Assembly (NCBI RefSeq): GCF_900099705.1
Contig: NZ_LT629695.1
Span: forward strand, 1,302,001-1,366,000
Length of the DNA: 64,000 nucleotides
Direction of reading: 5' to 3'
DNA from: Agrococcus jejuensis
Lineage (GTDB): Bacteria; Actinomycetota; Actinomycetes; Actinomycetales; Microbacteriaceae
Positions 42,967-50,645 of the stretch are shown piece after piece. The notes below the pieces were generated by a model. That model did no database searches. It was given only the letters and a program-made list of their open reading frames with translations, and was not told the DNA's origin. Every line of letters starts with the position of its first letter. The first letter of the stretch is position 1. Made by a program: the position numbers and the translations under genes.

Positions 42967-43488
42967 CTACGCGAACCGCCGCCGATTCGCCGAGCGCACC
43001 ATCCTCTTCACCAGGAACAGGTCGACCACCCACCAGACGCCGAGCGCCGCGAGCCCCGCGACCGGCAGCATGCCGAAGCCCACGATGGTGACGGCGTTCG
43101 CGATCGCGGCCAGGAGCATGAGGATGCCGCTCGCCGTGCGCTCCACGTAGATGCGGTGGATGCCGAGCAGGCCGAGGAAGATGGCGAGCGCGAGCGCGAC
43201 CGCGACCCCGACGCGCTTCCCGGTGGCCGCGACGGCTTGCGGCTGCGTCGGCGGGAAGTAGAACGCGGGCGCCGTCGGTCGCGCATAGGGCGATGGTGAC
43301 TTGACGGCGGGCGGTCGCGTGAAGGATGCCGACGGCATGATCGGGCTCGACGGCGCGGACGAGACGCCTCGCGGTCGCGTCACGACGTCGCGCCCCTGGT
43401 CGCGTGCGTCATGCCACTTGGCACCGTCCCACCAGCGCTCGACCCCATAGGGGTCCTTGCGCCATCCGGCACGACTGTCGGTCGTCAT
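42967..43488 (-). CDS. DUF2510 and TM2-domain membrane protein
   Basis: This gene encodes 173 residues from ATG 43488. The N-terminal DUF2510 domain (AGWRKDPYGVERWWDGAKWHD) is followed by a Pro/Ser-rich linker and a C-terminal TM2 region of hydrophobic helices (GVAVALALAIFLGLLGIHRIYVERTASG, then VWWVVDLFLVKRMV). This combination is typical of actinobacterial envelope proteins of unknown function. Confidence 0.88.
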   Translation of the reverse strand: MTTDSRAGWRKDPYGVERWWDGAKWHDARDQGRDVVTRPRGVSSAPSSPIMPSASFTRPPAVKSPSPYARPTAPAFYFPPTQPQAVAATGKRVGVAVALALAIFLGLLGIHRIYVERTASGILMLLAAIANAVTIVGFGMLPVAGLAALGVWWVVDLFLVKRMVRSANRRRFA

Positions 43489-43646
43489 GCTGGGATGCTA
43501 CGAGCAAGTTCCTGAGCGGAAACCTTTCGCCCGGCGCGTCGTTGCGAGATCGTGACGCAATGTCGGGCAAGGCGTCGAGGTCCACTCGCTGAAGGGCGAG
43601 CGCAGCACACTTCGAGTGGTGTCTCGCCGAGGACGCACGTCGGCCG

Positions 43647-44630
43647 CTACGCGACCGCCGGCACCCCGACCAGCTCGAGGTACTCGCGGATCACCGCATC
43701 CACCGAGTCCGGCGCCGTGATGCCGAGCGCGAGCGCTCGCTCGGGCTCGAACGCGCCGGGCCACGAGGCGACGATCGCGACGATCGCCGGGTCGATCTGC
43801 TCGTCGACGAGGTCGGACAGCGGCTGCCCCGACACCCGATCCATCGCCTCGAGCATGAGCGCGGGCGTCGTCGAGAGCCCGGGCAGGATCACCGCGGTCG
43901 GGCTGCCCCACGCCTCGGCCGACGCCGACGCGGCGCGCACGAGCGCATCCACCGTCTTGACGGGCGACGAGAGGCAGATCGGGGTGTCCGCGGGCACGGG
44001 CAGCGGCGCGCGCACGCCGGCGACGGGCTCGCGCACGATGCCCGACACGAACGACGACGCGGCGGCGTTCGGAGCGCCGGGGCGCACGGCGACGGTCTGC
44101 AGGCGCACGGTGCGGGCGTGCACGAGGCCGCGGCGTCCGTAGTCGCCGACGAGCAGCTCGGCGATGTACTTCTGCGCGCCGTAGCTCGACTGCGGGCGCG
44201 GCAGGGTGTCGTCGCGGATGACGGCGGGCTGGCCGAGGAACGGGTCCTCGCCGAAGACGGCGAGCGAGCTCGTGAAGACGAACGTCGCGGGCGCGGCGCC
44301 CGCCTCGGTCGCGGCGCGGAGGTGGTCGAGCAGCGCACGCGTGTCGTCGACGTTGGTCTGCATGCCGAGGTCGAGGTCGGCCTCCGCCGCTCCCGAGACG
44401 ACGCCGGCGAGGTGGAACACGAGGTCGAGCGGCCCGAGGTTCGCGACCTGGTCGCCGATGGGCCCGACGAGAGCGTCGACCCGCTCGTCGGCGAGCAGCT
44501 CGGCCCGCGGCTCGGCGATGTCGAGCAGCGTGAGCCGCTCGACCTGGCCGACCGGTGCCTCGTGCTCAAGGATGCGGTGAGCGAGCTGCGTGCCGACGAA
44601 CCCGGCCCCGCCGGTGATGAGGATGCGCAT
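43647..44630 (-). CDS. denD: NAD-dependent sugar-acid epimerase/dehydrogenase, D-erythronate dehydrogenase-like
   Basis: This gene encodes 327 residues from ATG 44630. It is an extended SDR: MRILITGGAGFVGTQLAHRIL (NAD site), LVFHLAGVVSGAAEADLDLGMQTNVDDTRALL, FTSSLAVFGEDP, and YGAQKYIAELLVGDY with the catalytic Tyr-Lys. The segment VRPGAPNAAASSFVSGIVREPVAG is characteristic, to my knowledge, of D-erythronate dehydrogenase (DenD) and its relatives. The rest of the erythronate pathway is not adjacent, so the substrate stays uncertain. Confidence 0.75.
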   Translation of the reverse strand: MRILITGGAGFVGTQLAHRILEHEAPVGQVERLTLLDIAEPRAELLADERVDALVGPIGDQVANLGPLDLVFHLAGVVSGAAEADLDLGMQTNVDDTRALLDHLRAATEAGAAPATFVFTSSLAVFGEDPFLGQPAVIRDDTLPRPQSSYGAQKYIAELLVGDYGRRGLVHARTVRLQTVAVRPGAPNAAASSFVSGIVREPVAGVRAPLPVPADTPICLSSPVKTVDALVRAASASAEAWGSPTAVILPGLSTTPALMLEAMDRVSGQPLSDLVDEQIDPAIVAIVASWPGAFEPERALALGITAPDSVDAVIREYLELVGVPAVA

Positions 44631-44676
44631 GGGTCCATCCTCTCGGACCGCGCCCGAGCGCCGGCCGCGCGAACCC

Positions 44677-44745
44677 GCGCGAAGTGTCTCTGAGAGCACG
44701 AGCACGTGCGATGCGCGCATGCCATCGCTCTCAGAGACATTCCGC
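44677..44745. repeat. Inverted repeat (palindrome family B, copy 3)
   Basis: TGTCTCTGAGAGC (44685-44697) and GCTCTCAGAGACA (44727-44739) are exact complements. The loop contains GTGCGATGCGC. The flanks CGCGCGAAG...CCGCGCACG match the copies at 19419 and 19495. It lies in the divergent spacer between the denD-like gene and the next membrane-protein gene. Confidence 0.75.
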
Positions 44746-44899
44746 GCACGCGGGGCCCGACCGCCGATCCGTCAACGCGACACGGTCGGCTCGTCGGATG
44801 CTCGGTCGCGTGCCGCGAGCCACGAGGCCCGACTCGACGCGTCCGGCATCCACCCGCGACGCCCAGCCTGCGACGCGATGCCGCGTCTATGGTGCGAGC

Positions 44900-45850
44900 G
44901 TGAGCGCTGTCGCACCTGCACCCCATCCCGCCGTCGATGCTCCCGTCGAGCGCGCGCGCACCTCGCCGCTGGTGGCGCTCGGAATCGGCGCCGCCGCCGC
45001 GGTCGTCGCCCTGCTGCCGTGGATGCTCACGGGCATGCGACTGCCGCTGCAGAACCTGTGGGCCACGGCGACGCTGCCCGACGACATGCCGTTCTCGCTG
45101 TGGCCGTTCAACCAGTACCTGCTCGAGCTCGTCTTCGCGATCGCCGGGTTCGCCGGCGCCGTCGCAGCGGTCGTCGGCAGGATCCTGCGGTGGGGCGCGC
45201 GGGGCGCGTGGCTCGCAACGGCCGGGATGGCTGGCGTGCTGGTCGTGGCGCTCGCGCAGTCGGCGATCGTGACCGCGGGCGGACTCGACGGGTCGCGAGC
45301 CGCGACGCTGTACCTCGTCGCGTTCTCCGGCGCCTCGCTGCTGCTCATCGCGTGCGGGGCGACGCTCGCGGTCATCGGCGTCACTGGGCGCCGCATCGCA
45401 GTCGTCGCCGGCACGTTCGGCGCGATCGCCGTGGGCTCGTGGCTCGGGTCGGTCGTGCATCCGTGGGGCGTCGTCGTGCTCTCGCCGGTGCAGCAGGTGC
45501 TGCTGCTCGCCGTCACGTGGGTGCCGGCGGTGCTCGTGGGCGCGCTGCTCGCGTGGTGCGGACTGCGCGCGCGGGATGCGGCCGCATGGGTGGTGAGCCT
45601 CGTGGTGCTGGCCGTGCTGCCGGCGGCGATCGTCGCGGTCGGCACGGCCATCGGCTACCGCGTGTACTGGACGATGCCGGGCGAGCTGGTCGCGATCGCA
45701 GGCGAGACGTTCGTGCGTGGGCTCACGACGGATGCGGCCCTGCTGGCCGTGCCGAGCGTGGCCATCGCGCTCGTGATCGGCCTGCTCGGCGTGGGCGCGC
45801 GTGCGTGGGCTCGGCGGCGGAGCGCATCCGCTCCGTCTGCGCAGCAGTAG
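44900..45850 (+). CDS. Polytopic membrane protein of unknown function
   Basis: This gene encodes 316 residues from GTG 44900 (VSAVAPAPHPAVDAPVE). About eight hydrophobic segments are evident, for example LVALGIGAAAAVVALLPWML, YLLELVFAIAGFAGAVAAVV, LYLVAFSGASLLLIACGATL, VLLLAVTWVPAVLVGALLAW and VSLVVLAVLPAAIVAVGTAI. I recognise no transporter signature. It is convergent with the lipid-kinase-like gene, with stops 3 nt apart. Confidence 0.75.
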   Translation: MSAVAPAPHPAVDAPVERARTSPLVALGIGAAAAVVALLPWMLTGMRLPLQNLWATATLPDDMPFSLWPFNQYLLELVFAIAGFAGAVAAVVGRILRWGARGAWLATAGMAGVLVVALAQSAIVTAGGLDGSRAATLYLVAFSGASLLLIACGATLAVIGVTGRRIAVVAGTFGAIAVGSWLGSVVHPWGVVVLSPVQQVLLLAVTWVPAVLVGALLAWCGLRARDAAAWVVSLVVLAVLPAAIVAVGTAIGYRVYWTMPGELVAIAGETFVRGLTTDAALLAVPSVAIALVIGLLGVGARAWARRRSASAPSAQQ

Positions 45851-45853
45851 GGG

Positions 45854-46852
45854 TCAGCGTCCTCGCGCCGCCGGCATCCGCAGCGTGAGCCCGTGGTGCT
45901 TGACGCTGAGCGCCACGCCCACGACCTCGCCGACGGTGTCGCCGTCGAGCTGCAGCAGCTGCGGCTCGTCGAAGCGCGCCTCGAAGCGCTCGGCCTGCGC
46001 GTACCGCAGCGCCCGCAGGTCGGGGGTCCTGCGCAGCACCCAGCGGCCGGCGCGCGACGCCTGGAACATGCCGTTCGTGGTGAAGCGCGAGGCGATCTGC
46101 GTCCATCCCCATGCACCCTTGGGCTTGAAGACGACGACATCGAGCAGCCCGTCGTCGACGACGGCGTCGGGCAGCAGCAGGAGACCCGCGGTGAGCGTGC
46201 CGACGTTGCCGACGATGATCGTGTGCGCCCGGAGCGGCCGAGAGCGACCGCGATCGATGCGGTACCGCAGGTCGAACTTCGCGTTGCCGATGATGGAGCG
46301 GGCGATGGGATCCACGTAGGCGCCCCAGCCGAAGCGGCGCTTGAGCTCGGGAGTCGCGTCGGCCGCCATGCGCGCGTCGAGGCCGATGCCGGCCATGACG
46401 AGGTACGCCTTGCGGGTCACCGTGCCGTCGGGCGCGCGCATCGCGGCGAAGGCGATGTCGACCGCGCGGTCGGTGCCGGTGAACGCCGCCGCCACGGCTC
46501 GGGGGATGCCGGTGCGGGGCAGCCGCAGGTTGCGGGCGAGGAGGTTGGCGGTGCCGATGGGCAGCAGCGCGAGCGGGATGCCCGACTCGTGCATCGCCTC
46601 CGCCACGGCACGCACGGTGCCGTCGCCGCCCGCGACGAGGATGACGTCGGGGCGCTCTTTGGCAGCGTCTCGCGCGGCCTGCGCGCCCGAGTCGTCGGCC
46701 GCGGTCTCGAACCAGAGGGAGGGGGCCCAGCCGTGGTGGGCCTCCGCTTGCTCGACTGCGTGCCGCAGCTTCTCGACGGGGACCTTGACCGGGTTGTGGA
46801 CGATGGCGGCGACGGGACGCTGCGGGGTCGTCTCATTGAGGTCGCCGGTCAC
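45854..46852 (-). CDS. Diacylglycerol kinase-family lipid kinase
   Basis: This gene encodes 332 residues. GTG 46852 is my choice; the frame is open upstream to an ATG at 47029, but the extra residues are Arg-rich and look non-coding. Motifs are VAAIVHNPVKVPVEKLRHAV, the nucleotide-binding VAGGDGTVRAVAEAM, ALLPIGTANLLARNLRLP, GIGLDARMAADATPELKRRFGWGAYV and the C-terminal LQLDGDTVG. This is the DgkB/YegS-type DAGK fold that phosphorylates diacylglycerol or related lipids at the membrane. Confidence 0.87.
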   Translation of the reverse strand: MTGDLNETTPQRPVAAIVHNPVKVPVEKLRHAVEQAEAHHGWAPSLWFETAADDSGAQAARDAAKERPDVILVAGGDGTVRAVAEAMHESGIPLALLPIGTANLLARNLRLPRTGIPRAVAAAFTGTDRAVDIAFAAMRAPDGTVTRKAYLVMAGIGLDARMAADATPELKRRFGWGAYVDPIARSIIGNAKFDLRYRIDRGRSRPLRAHTIIVGNVGTLTAGLLLLPDAVVDDGLLDVVVFKPKGAWGWTQIASRFTTNGMFQASRAGRWVLRRTPDLRALRYAQAERFEARFDEPQLLQLDGDTVGEVVGVALSVKHHGLTLRMPAARGR

Positions 46853-47121
46853 GCCTTCGACGCTAGAGCGTGCATCTCTGCGTGGATGCCGATTCGCGCG
46901 TGAGCGGGCCATGTGCTGTGTACGGATGCGTGGGCCCTCGCGGACGGGGCACGCGCGAGGGAGCCGAGCGGACCGCCTCAGCATCGTCGGCTTGAGCCCC
47001 GTAGATCGGATCCCCTCGTGCGGAATCACCGCCCGCTGTCAAGGAGCGCCAGCGAGGGCGTCGGCGGATGTCGGTGGCAACGGCAAGAGTTGAGACGAGA
47101 CGTTGCACCCAAGGAGCAGCA

Positions 47122-47766
47122 ATGGAGATCACGGCCCACATTCCTTCCCTGACACATCTGCGCGAGCATGCGAACGCCCGCGCTCGTGGCCGAAGGGGCC
47201 ACGTCCAAAGGGATCGCGCACAGGTTCTCGCTCCCAAGGAAGGGCGCATCTTCAGCTTCGTCTACGAGAAGTTCATCAGCGCCACCATCGCCTACGTCGA
47301 GGCAGGGTGTCGCGGAGGCGCATTCGCGCGCGCAATCGACGAGGCAAGCGACAGGATGCGCCCGAGCTACACCGCATGCGCGAAGGGCATGACTCAGATC
47401 TTCGCGATCATGCGCCCAGTTGCAGCGCGACGCCGGCAGCGGAACGTGGTCATCTCGTCCGGCGGTGTCGAACTCGTGAGCCTCCGTCTGCATCTCGTGA
47501 TCACCGACGAGCATCACCGCGACTACGCCGCGTACGTCCACTTCCCGGGGGCCCCTCTCAGCGACGTCGAGTTCAACCTCGTCGAGACGTCGGTGGCGCT
47601 TGCATGCGCCGCGCACGAGCCAAAGGCGGCTCCTCTGCTCCTACTCCCCCGAACCGGCGCGATCCATACGATCGACGTCGCCGAGGCAACCCGCCCCGAA
47701 CGGGTCGCGACGCTCAAGGACGCGTCGCTCGCGTACCGGGCCGAATGGCTCAATCCTTCAGAGTGA
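47122..47766 (+). CDS. Hypothetical protein
   Basis: This gene encodes 214 residues. ATG 47122 has AAGGAG 6 nt upstream, so I prefer it to ATG 47068. There is no signal peptide and no transmembrane helix. The start is rich in Arg/Lys (THLREHANARARGRRGHVQ), with GRIFSFVYEKFISATIAYVEAGCRGG after it and a later beta-rich half (VELVSLRLHLVITDEHHRDYAAYVHF). Codon use is less GC-biased than the upstream genes. I do not recognise the family. Confidence 0.65.
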   Translation: MEITAHIPSLTHLREHANARARGRRGHVQRDRAQVLAPKEGRIFSFVYEKFISATIAYVEAGCRGGAFARAIDEASDRMRPSYTACAKGMTQIFAIMRPVAARRRQRNVVISSGGVELVSLRLHLVITDEHHRDYAAYVHFPGAPLSDVEFNLVETSVALACAAHEPKAAPLLLLPRTGAIHTIDVAEATRPERVATLKDASLAYRAEWLNPSE

Positions 47767-47790
47767 ACCCGCCGGCTGCGCCGCGTCGCG

Positions 47791-49806
47791 TCATCCCGGG
47801 AGGACAGAGCCCGTAAGGAACTCCTCCAGCTCCCCCACCGCATCCAGCGGCAGCACGTGCGCCACGTACATGTCGGGGCGCACGAGCACGAGCGCACCGT
47901 CGCGCGACACTGAGCGCGCATCGAAGATGTCGGCATCCATGTCGGTGCCGACCGCCATCTTCGGCGCCGCCGGCTGGCAGTCGCGCGGGGCGATCGCGGC
48001 GTAGACCTTCTCGTAGTCGACGAGTCCGAGCGAGCCGGTGCGCGGCAGGAAGATCGGCGGCACGGCGCCGAGGTCCACGTCCTGCCACGCATCCTGCAGC
48101 ACGACCTTCACGTCGAAGACCGCATCCTCATCGGAGTCCGCGGGAGTGAAGCGCGAGAGCACCACCGGCGCCGCCTCCGCGAACCGCGCGAGCGCCTCCC
48201 CCGACGCATCCGCGAACGCATACAGCCGCCATCGACCATCCGCCCGGTGGTGGTGCCCGAGCTGCACGAAGTTCGCATCCGCCACGCGCGCGACCGGGTA
48301 CGACTTGAAGCGCTTGCCGATCGGGAAGCCGGCCGCGAGCGCCTGATGCGTCGCAGACCCGGTGATCATCGACGGCTCGTACTGCGTGCGGAAGCCGTAG
48401 AGGAACTCGGCCTGGTCGACGTAGAAGCGCGTCATCTCGTCGGGGTCGGTGAGCTCGGCGGTCTTCTTGGCCATGAGGCTCGACCACTGCTTGTCGTAGT
48501 CGATGAGGTTCTGCGCCACCACCTGCCGCTCGGCGGAGTAGGTGGCGAGCAGCGCGTCGGGGCTCTGGCCGGTGAGCACGGCGCCGAGCTTCCAGCCGAG
48601 GTTGAAGCCGTCCTGCATGGACACGTTCATGCCCTGGCCGGCCTTCGCGGAGTGGGTGTGGCACGCGTCGCCCGCGATGAACACGCGAGGCTCCCGCTCG
48701 CCGCCCGCCGCATCCACGCCGTCGTCGAACCGGTCGCACAGCCGGTGCCCGACCTCGTAGACCGAGTACCAGGCGACGTCCTTCACCTCGAGCGTGTACG
48801 GCGAGAGGATGGCGTTCGCGCGAGCGATCGTGTCGTGGATGTCGGTCGTGCGCACCTTGCCGGCGTCGTCGGTGGCGACCTCGCCGAGGTCCACGTAGAA
48901 GCGCGCCAGGTGGCCGCCCTCGCGCGGGATGAGCAGGATGCTGCCCGCCGCCGACTGGATGGCGCACTTCATGCGCACGTCGGGGAAGTCGGAGACGGTG
49001 AGCACGTCCATGACGCCCCACGCGTGGAACGCCTGGTCGCCCAGCAGCTGGCGCCCCATCGAGCGGCGCACGGCGCTGCGCGCGCCGTCGCAGCCGACGA
49101 CGTACTTGGCGCGGATCTGCTGGGTGGGGGCTTCGCTTGCCTGCGTTGCGGGGGCTGCAGTCGCCTCGTTCACCGCGAGCCGCGCCGCCTCGGCCCCGAG
49201 CCCGGTGGCGGCGGCGAGCGCCGCATCCTCCTGCTCGCGCGTCGCACCGGAGTCGCGGATGGTGACGAGCACGGGATGCGTCGGGTGGTCATCCCGCTGC
49301 TGACTCACGAACTCGATGCCGAAGTCGGGCTCGATGCGCGCCGGCCCGTGCAGGGCTGCCTCGGCGAAGTAGTCGAGCACGCGCGCCTGGTTGACGATGA
49401 GGTGCTCGAACTCGCTGATGCCGTTGGGGTCGTCGTCGGTGCGCTTGGTGCGGTGGATCTGCGCGGGGTCGTCGTCGCGCGGCCCCCAGAAGCTCGTGGA
49501 GGTGATGCGGTACGCCTCCTGCGTGATGCGCTCCGCGAAGCCGAACGCCTGGAACGTCTCGACGCTGCGCGCCTGGATGCCGTCGGCCTGCCCCACCTTC
49601 AGCCGCCCCGCGCGCCGCTCGATGATGCGCGTCGTGACCGACGGGTACTGCGAGAGCTGCGCCGCGAGCAGCATGCCGGCGGGCCCGGAGCCGACGATGA
49701 GGACGTCGACCTCGTCGGGGAGGTCCTCGGGTCGATTGACGCCCGTGCCCTGGGCGGGCTGGATGCGGGGGTCGCCGGAGACATACCCGTCGTGATGGAA
49801 CTGCAT
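47791..49806 (-). CDS. FAD-dependent phenol 2-monooxygenase / 3-hydroxybenzoate 4-monooxygenase-like
   Basis: This gene encodes 671 residues. ATG 49806 has GGAGGACCG directly before it. The p-hydroxybenzoate-hydroxylase fold is shown by the FAD site VDVLIVGSGPAGMLLAAQLS (GxGxxG about 39-44), the DG motif YVVGCDGARSAVRRSM, and the second FAD motif IAGDACHTHSAKAGQGMNVS. A C-terminal thioredoxin-like domain (about 480-671) is typical of phenol 2-monooxygenase and MobA. The enzyme would hydroxylate a phenolic ring with NAD(P)H and O2 in the cytoplasm. No ring-cleavage genes are adjacent. Confidence 0.88.
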   Translation of the reverse strand: MQFHHDGYVSGDPRIQPAQGTGVNRPEDLPDEVDVLIVGSGPAGMLLAAQLSQYPSVTTRIIERRAGRLKVGQADGIQARSVETFQAFGFAERITQEAYRITSTSFWGPRDDDPAQIHRTKRTDDDPNGISEFEHLIVNQARVLDYFAEAALHGPARIEPDFGIEFVSQQRDDHPTHPVLVTIRDSGATREQEDAALAAATGLGAEAARLAVNEATAAPATQASEAPTQQIRAKYVVGCDGARSAVRRSMGRQLLGDQAFHAWGVMDVLTVSDFPDVRMKCAIQSAAGSILLIPREGGHLARFYVDLGEVATDDAGKVRTTDIHDTIARANAILSPYTLEVKDVAWYSVYEVGHRLCDRFDDGVDAAGGEREPRVFIAGDACHTHSAKAGQGMNVSMQDGFNLGWKLGAVLTGQSPDALLATYSAERQVVAQNLIDYDKQWSSLMAKKTAELTDPDEMTRFYVDQAEFLYGFRTQYEPSMITGSATHQALAAGFPIGKRFKSYPVARVADANFVQLGHHHRADGRWRLYAFADASGEALARFAEAAPVVLSRFTPADSDEDAVFDVKVVLQDAWQDVDLGAVPPIFLPRTGSLGLVDYEKVYAAIAPRDCQPAAPKMAVGTDMDADIFDARSVSRDGALVLVRPDMYVAHVLPLDAVGELEEFLTGSVLPG

Positions 49807-49851
49807 CGGTCCTCCGTCGACTGCGTTGTCGGTGGGCTTGGCGCGCCGTTC

Positions 49852-49857
49852 TCTATA
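49852..49857 (-). promoter_or_regulatory. Candidate -10 of the phenol-monooxygenase gene
   Basis: The minus strand reads TATAGA here, in the AT-richest spot of the spacer, about 46 nt before the ATG. The 8-mer AACGCAGT occurs twice on the minus strand nearby (around 49830 and 49867) and could be an operator pair. No -35 box is obvious. Confidence 0.3.
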
Positions 49858-49923
49858 TGAGCACTGCGTTCTGCTTCTGAGTCGAGAGTAGCGAGCGGGA
49901 TGCGCAGCGGCAAGAGCAAGCAG

Positions 49924-50370
49924 CTACGGCGCGAGCGCGTGCGACGCAGCTCGCCGAGAGAGCGCTCTCGTGCCAAACGCCGACGGCCTGAACCCGTCGG
50001 CGATTGCGTGATCGATCTGGTCGCGATACGCGTCGCGGAAGGCCGAGTGGATGCCGTACGCGGCGAGGCGACGCAGTTGTCGGTTCACTGCCCCGGATCG
50101 CCGCACGACCCCGGCGAACTCGAACGCTCGGAACCACGCAGCCAGATCGCTCGGGTCGCTCGCATCGCCGCAAGGAGGATTCGGCACGATCGCCGGCAGT
50201 CGGTGCGACAGGCAGAGATCGTGATCGAGCGCGGGCGTGAGCATCACCTCGCACCACTCGCCGAGCCGCGCCTGCACGCATCCCACGTCGCCGTTCACGA
50301 TGTCGACCATCTGACCGTCGCGCACCACCATGCGTCGGTGCGCAACACGCGGCTTCGTTCGTCCGCTCAC
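49924..50370 (-). CDS. Hypothetical protein
   Basis: This gene encodes 148 residues from GTG 50370 with GAAGGG about 8 nt upstream; ATG 50331 is the alternative. Sequence features are an N-terminal basic stretch (SGRTKPRVAHRR), then VVRDGQMVDIVNGDVGCVQARLGEWCEVML, and a helical C-terminal half (AWFRAFEFAGVVRRSGAVNRQLRRLAAYGIHSAF). I do not recognise a family. It is divergent from the DUF726 gene. Confidence 0.5.
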   Translation of the reverse strand: MSGRTKPRVAHRRMVVRDGQMVDIVNGDVGCVQARLGEWCEVMLTPALDHDLCLSHRLPAIVPNPPCGDASDPSDLAAWFRAFEFAGVVRRSGAVNRQLRRLAAYGIHSAFRDAYRDQIDHAIADGFRPSAFGTRALSRRAASHALAP

Positions 50371-50645
50371 GGCAGAGCCCTTCGAGAGGCGACCGGAAGC
50401 CGCCGACTTGCCGCACGCGGGATGCACGCGACCGGCTCTTCCCCTGGGGCACCCCGCTCGGCGAGGAGGGTTGCCGCGCAGCCGGCCAGGTACCGAAGGC
50501 TGCGACTCGTGAGCCTGCCGTAACACTAGGACGCGCCACCGACAGCACGACCCGGCGTGTCTGCCACGGTCACAGGGAAGCGCCGCGACGCCCCATTACG
50601 CTGCAAGCGACCCCGTGTGCCGTGGGTCATCCCTCAGGAGGTCGC

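Noticed and set aside
43489..43646. Terminator between the TM2 gene and the denD-like gene
   Set aside because: Only a weak pair (CCACTCG...CGAGTGG) is visible near 43590-43620; the stem is short and the loop long, so I did not list it.
19347..44745. Insertion sequences based on the long inverted repeats
   Set aside because: None of the palindromic elements encloses a transposase frame, and no flanking target duplications are visible; at most they are non-autonomous elements.
46853..47121. N-terminal extension of the lipid kinase up to ATG 47029
   Set aside because: The added residues are Arg-rich and unlike the family start, and the Rossmann-like kinase fold begins soon after GTG 46852.
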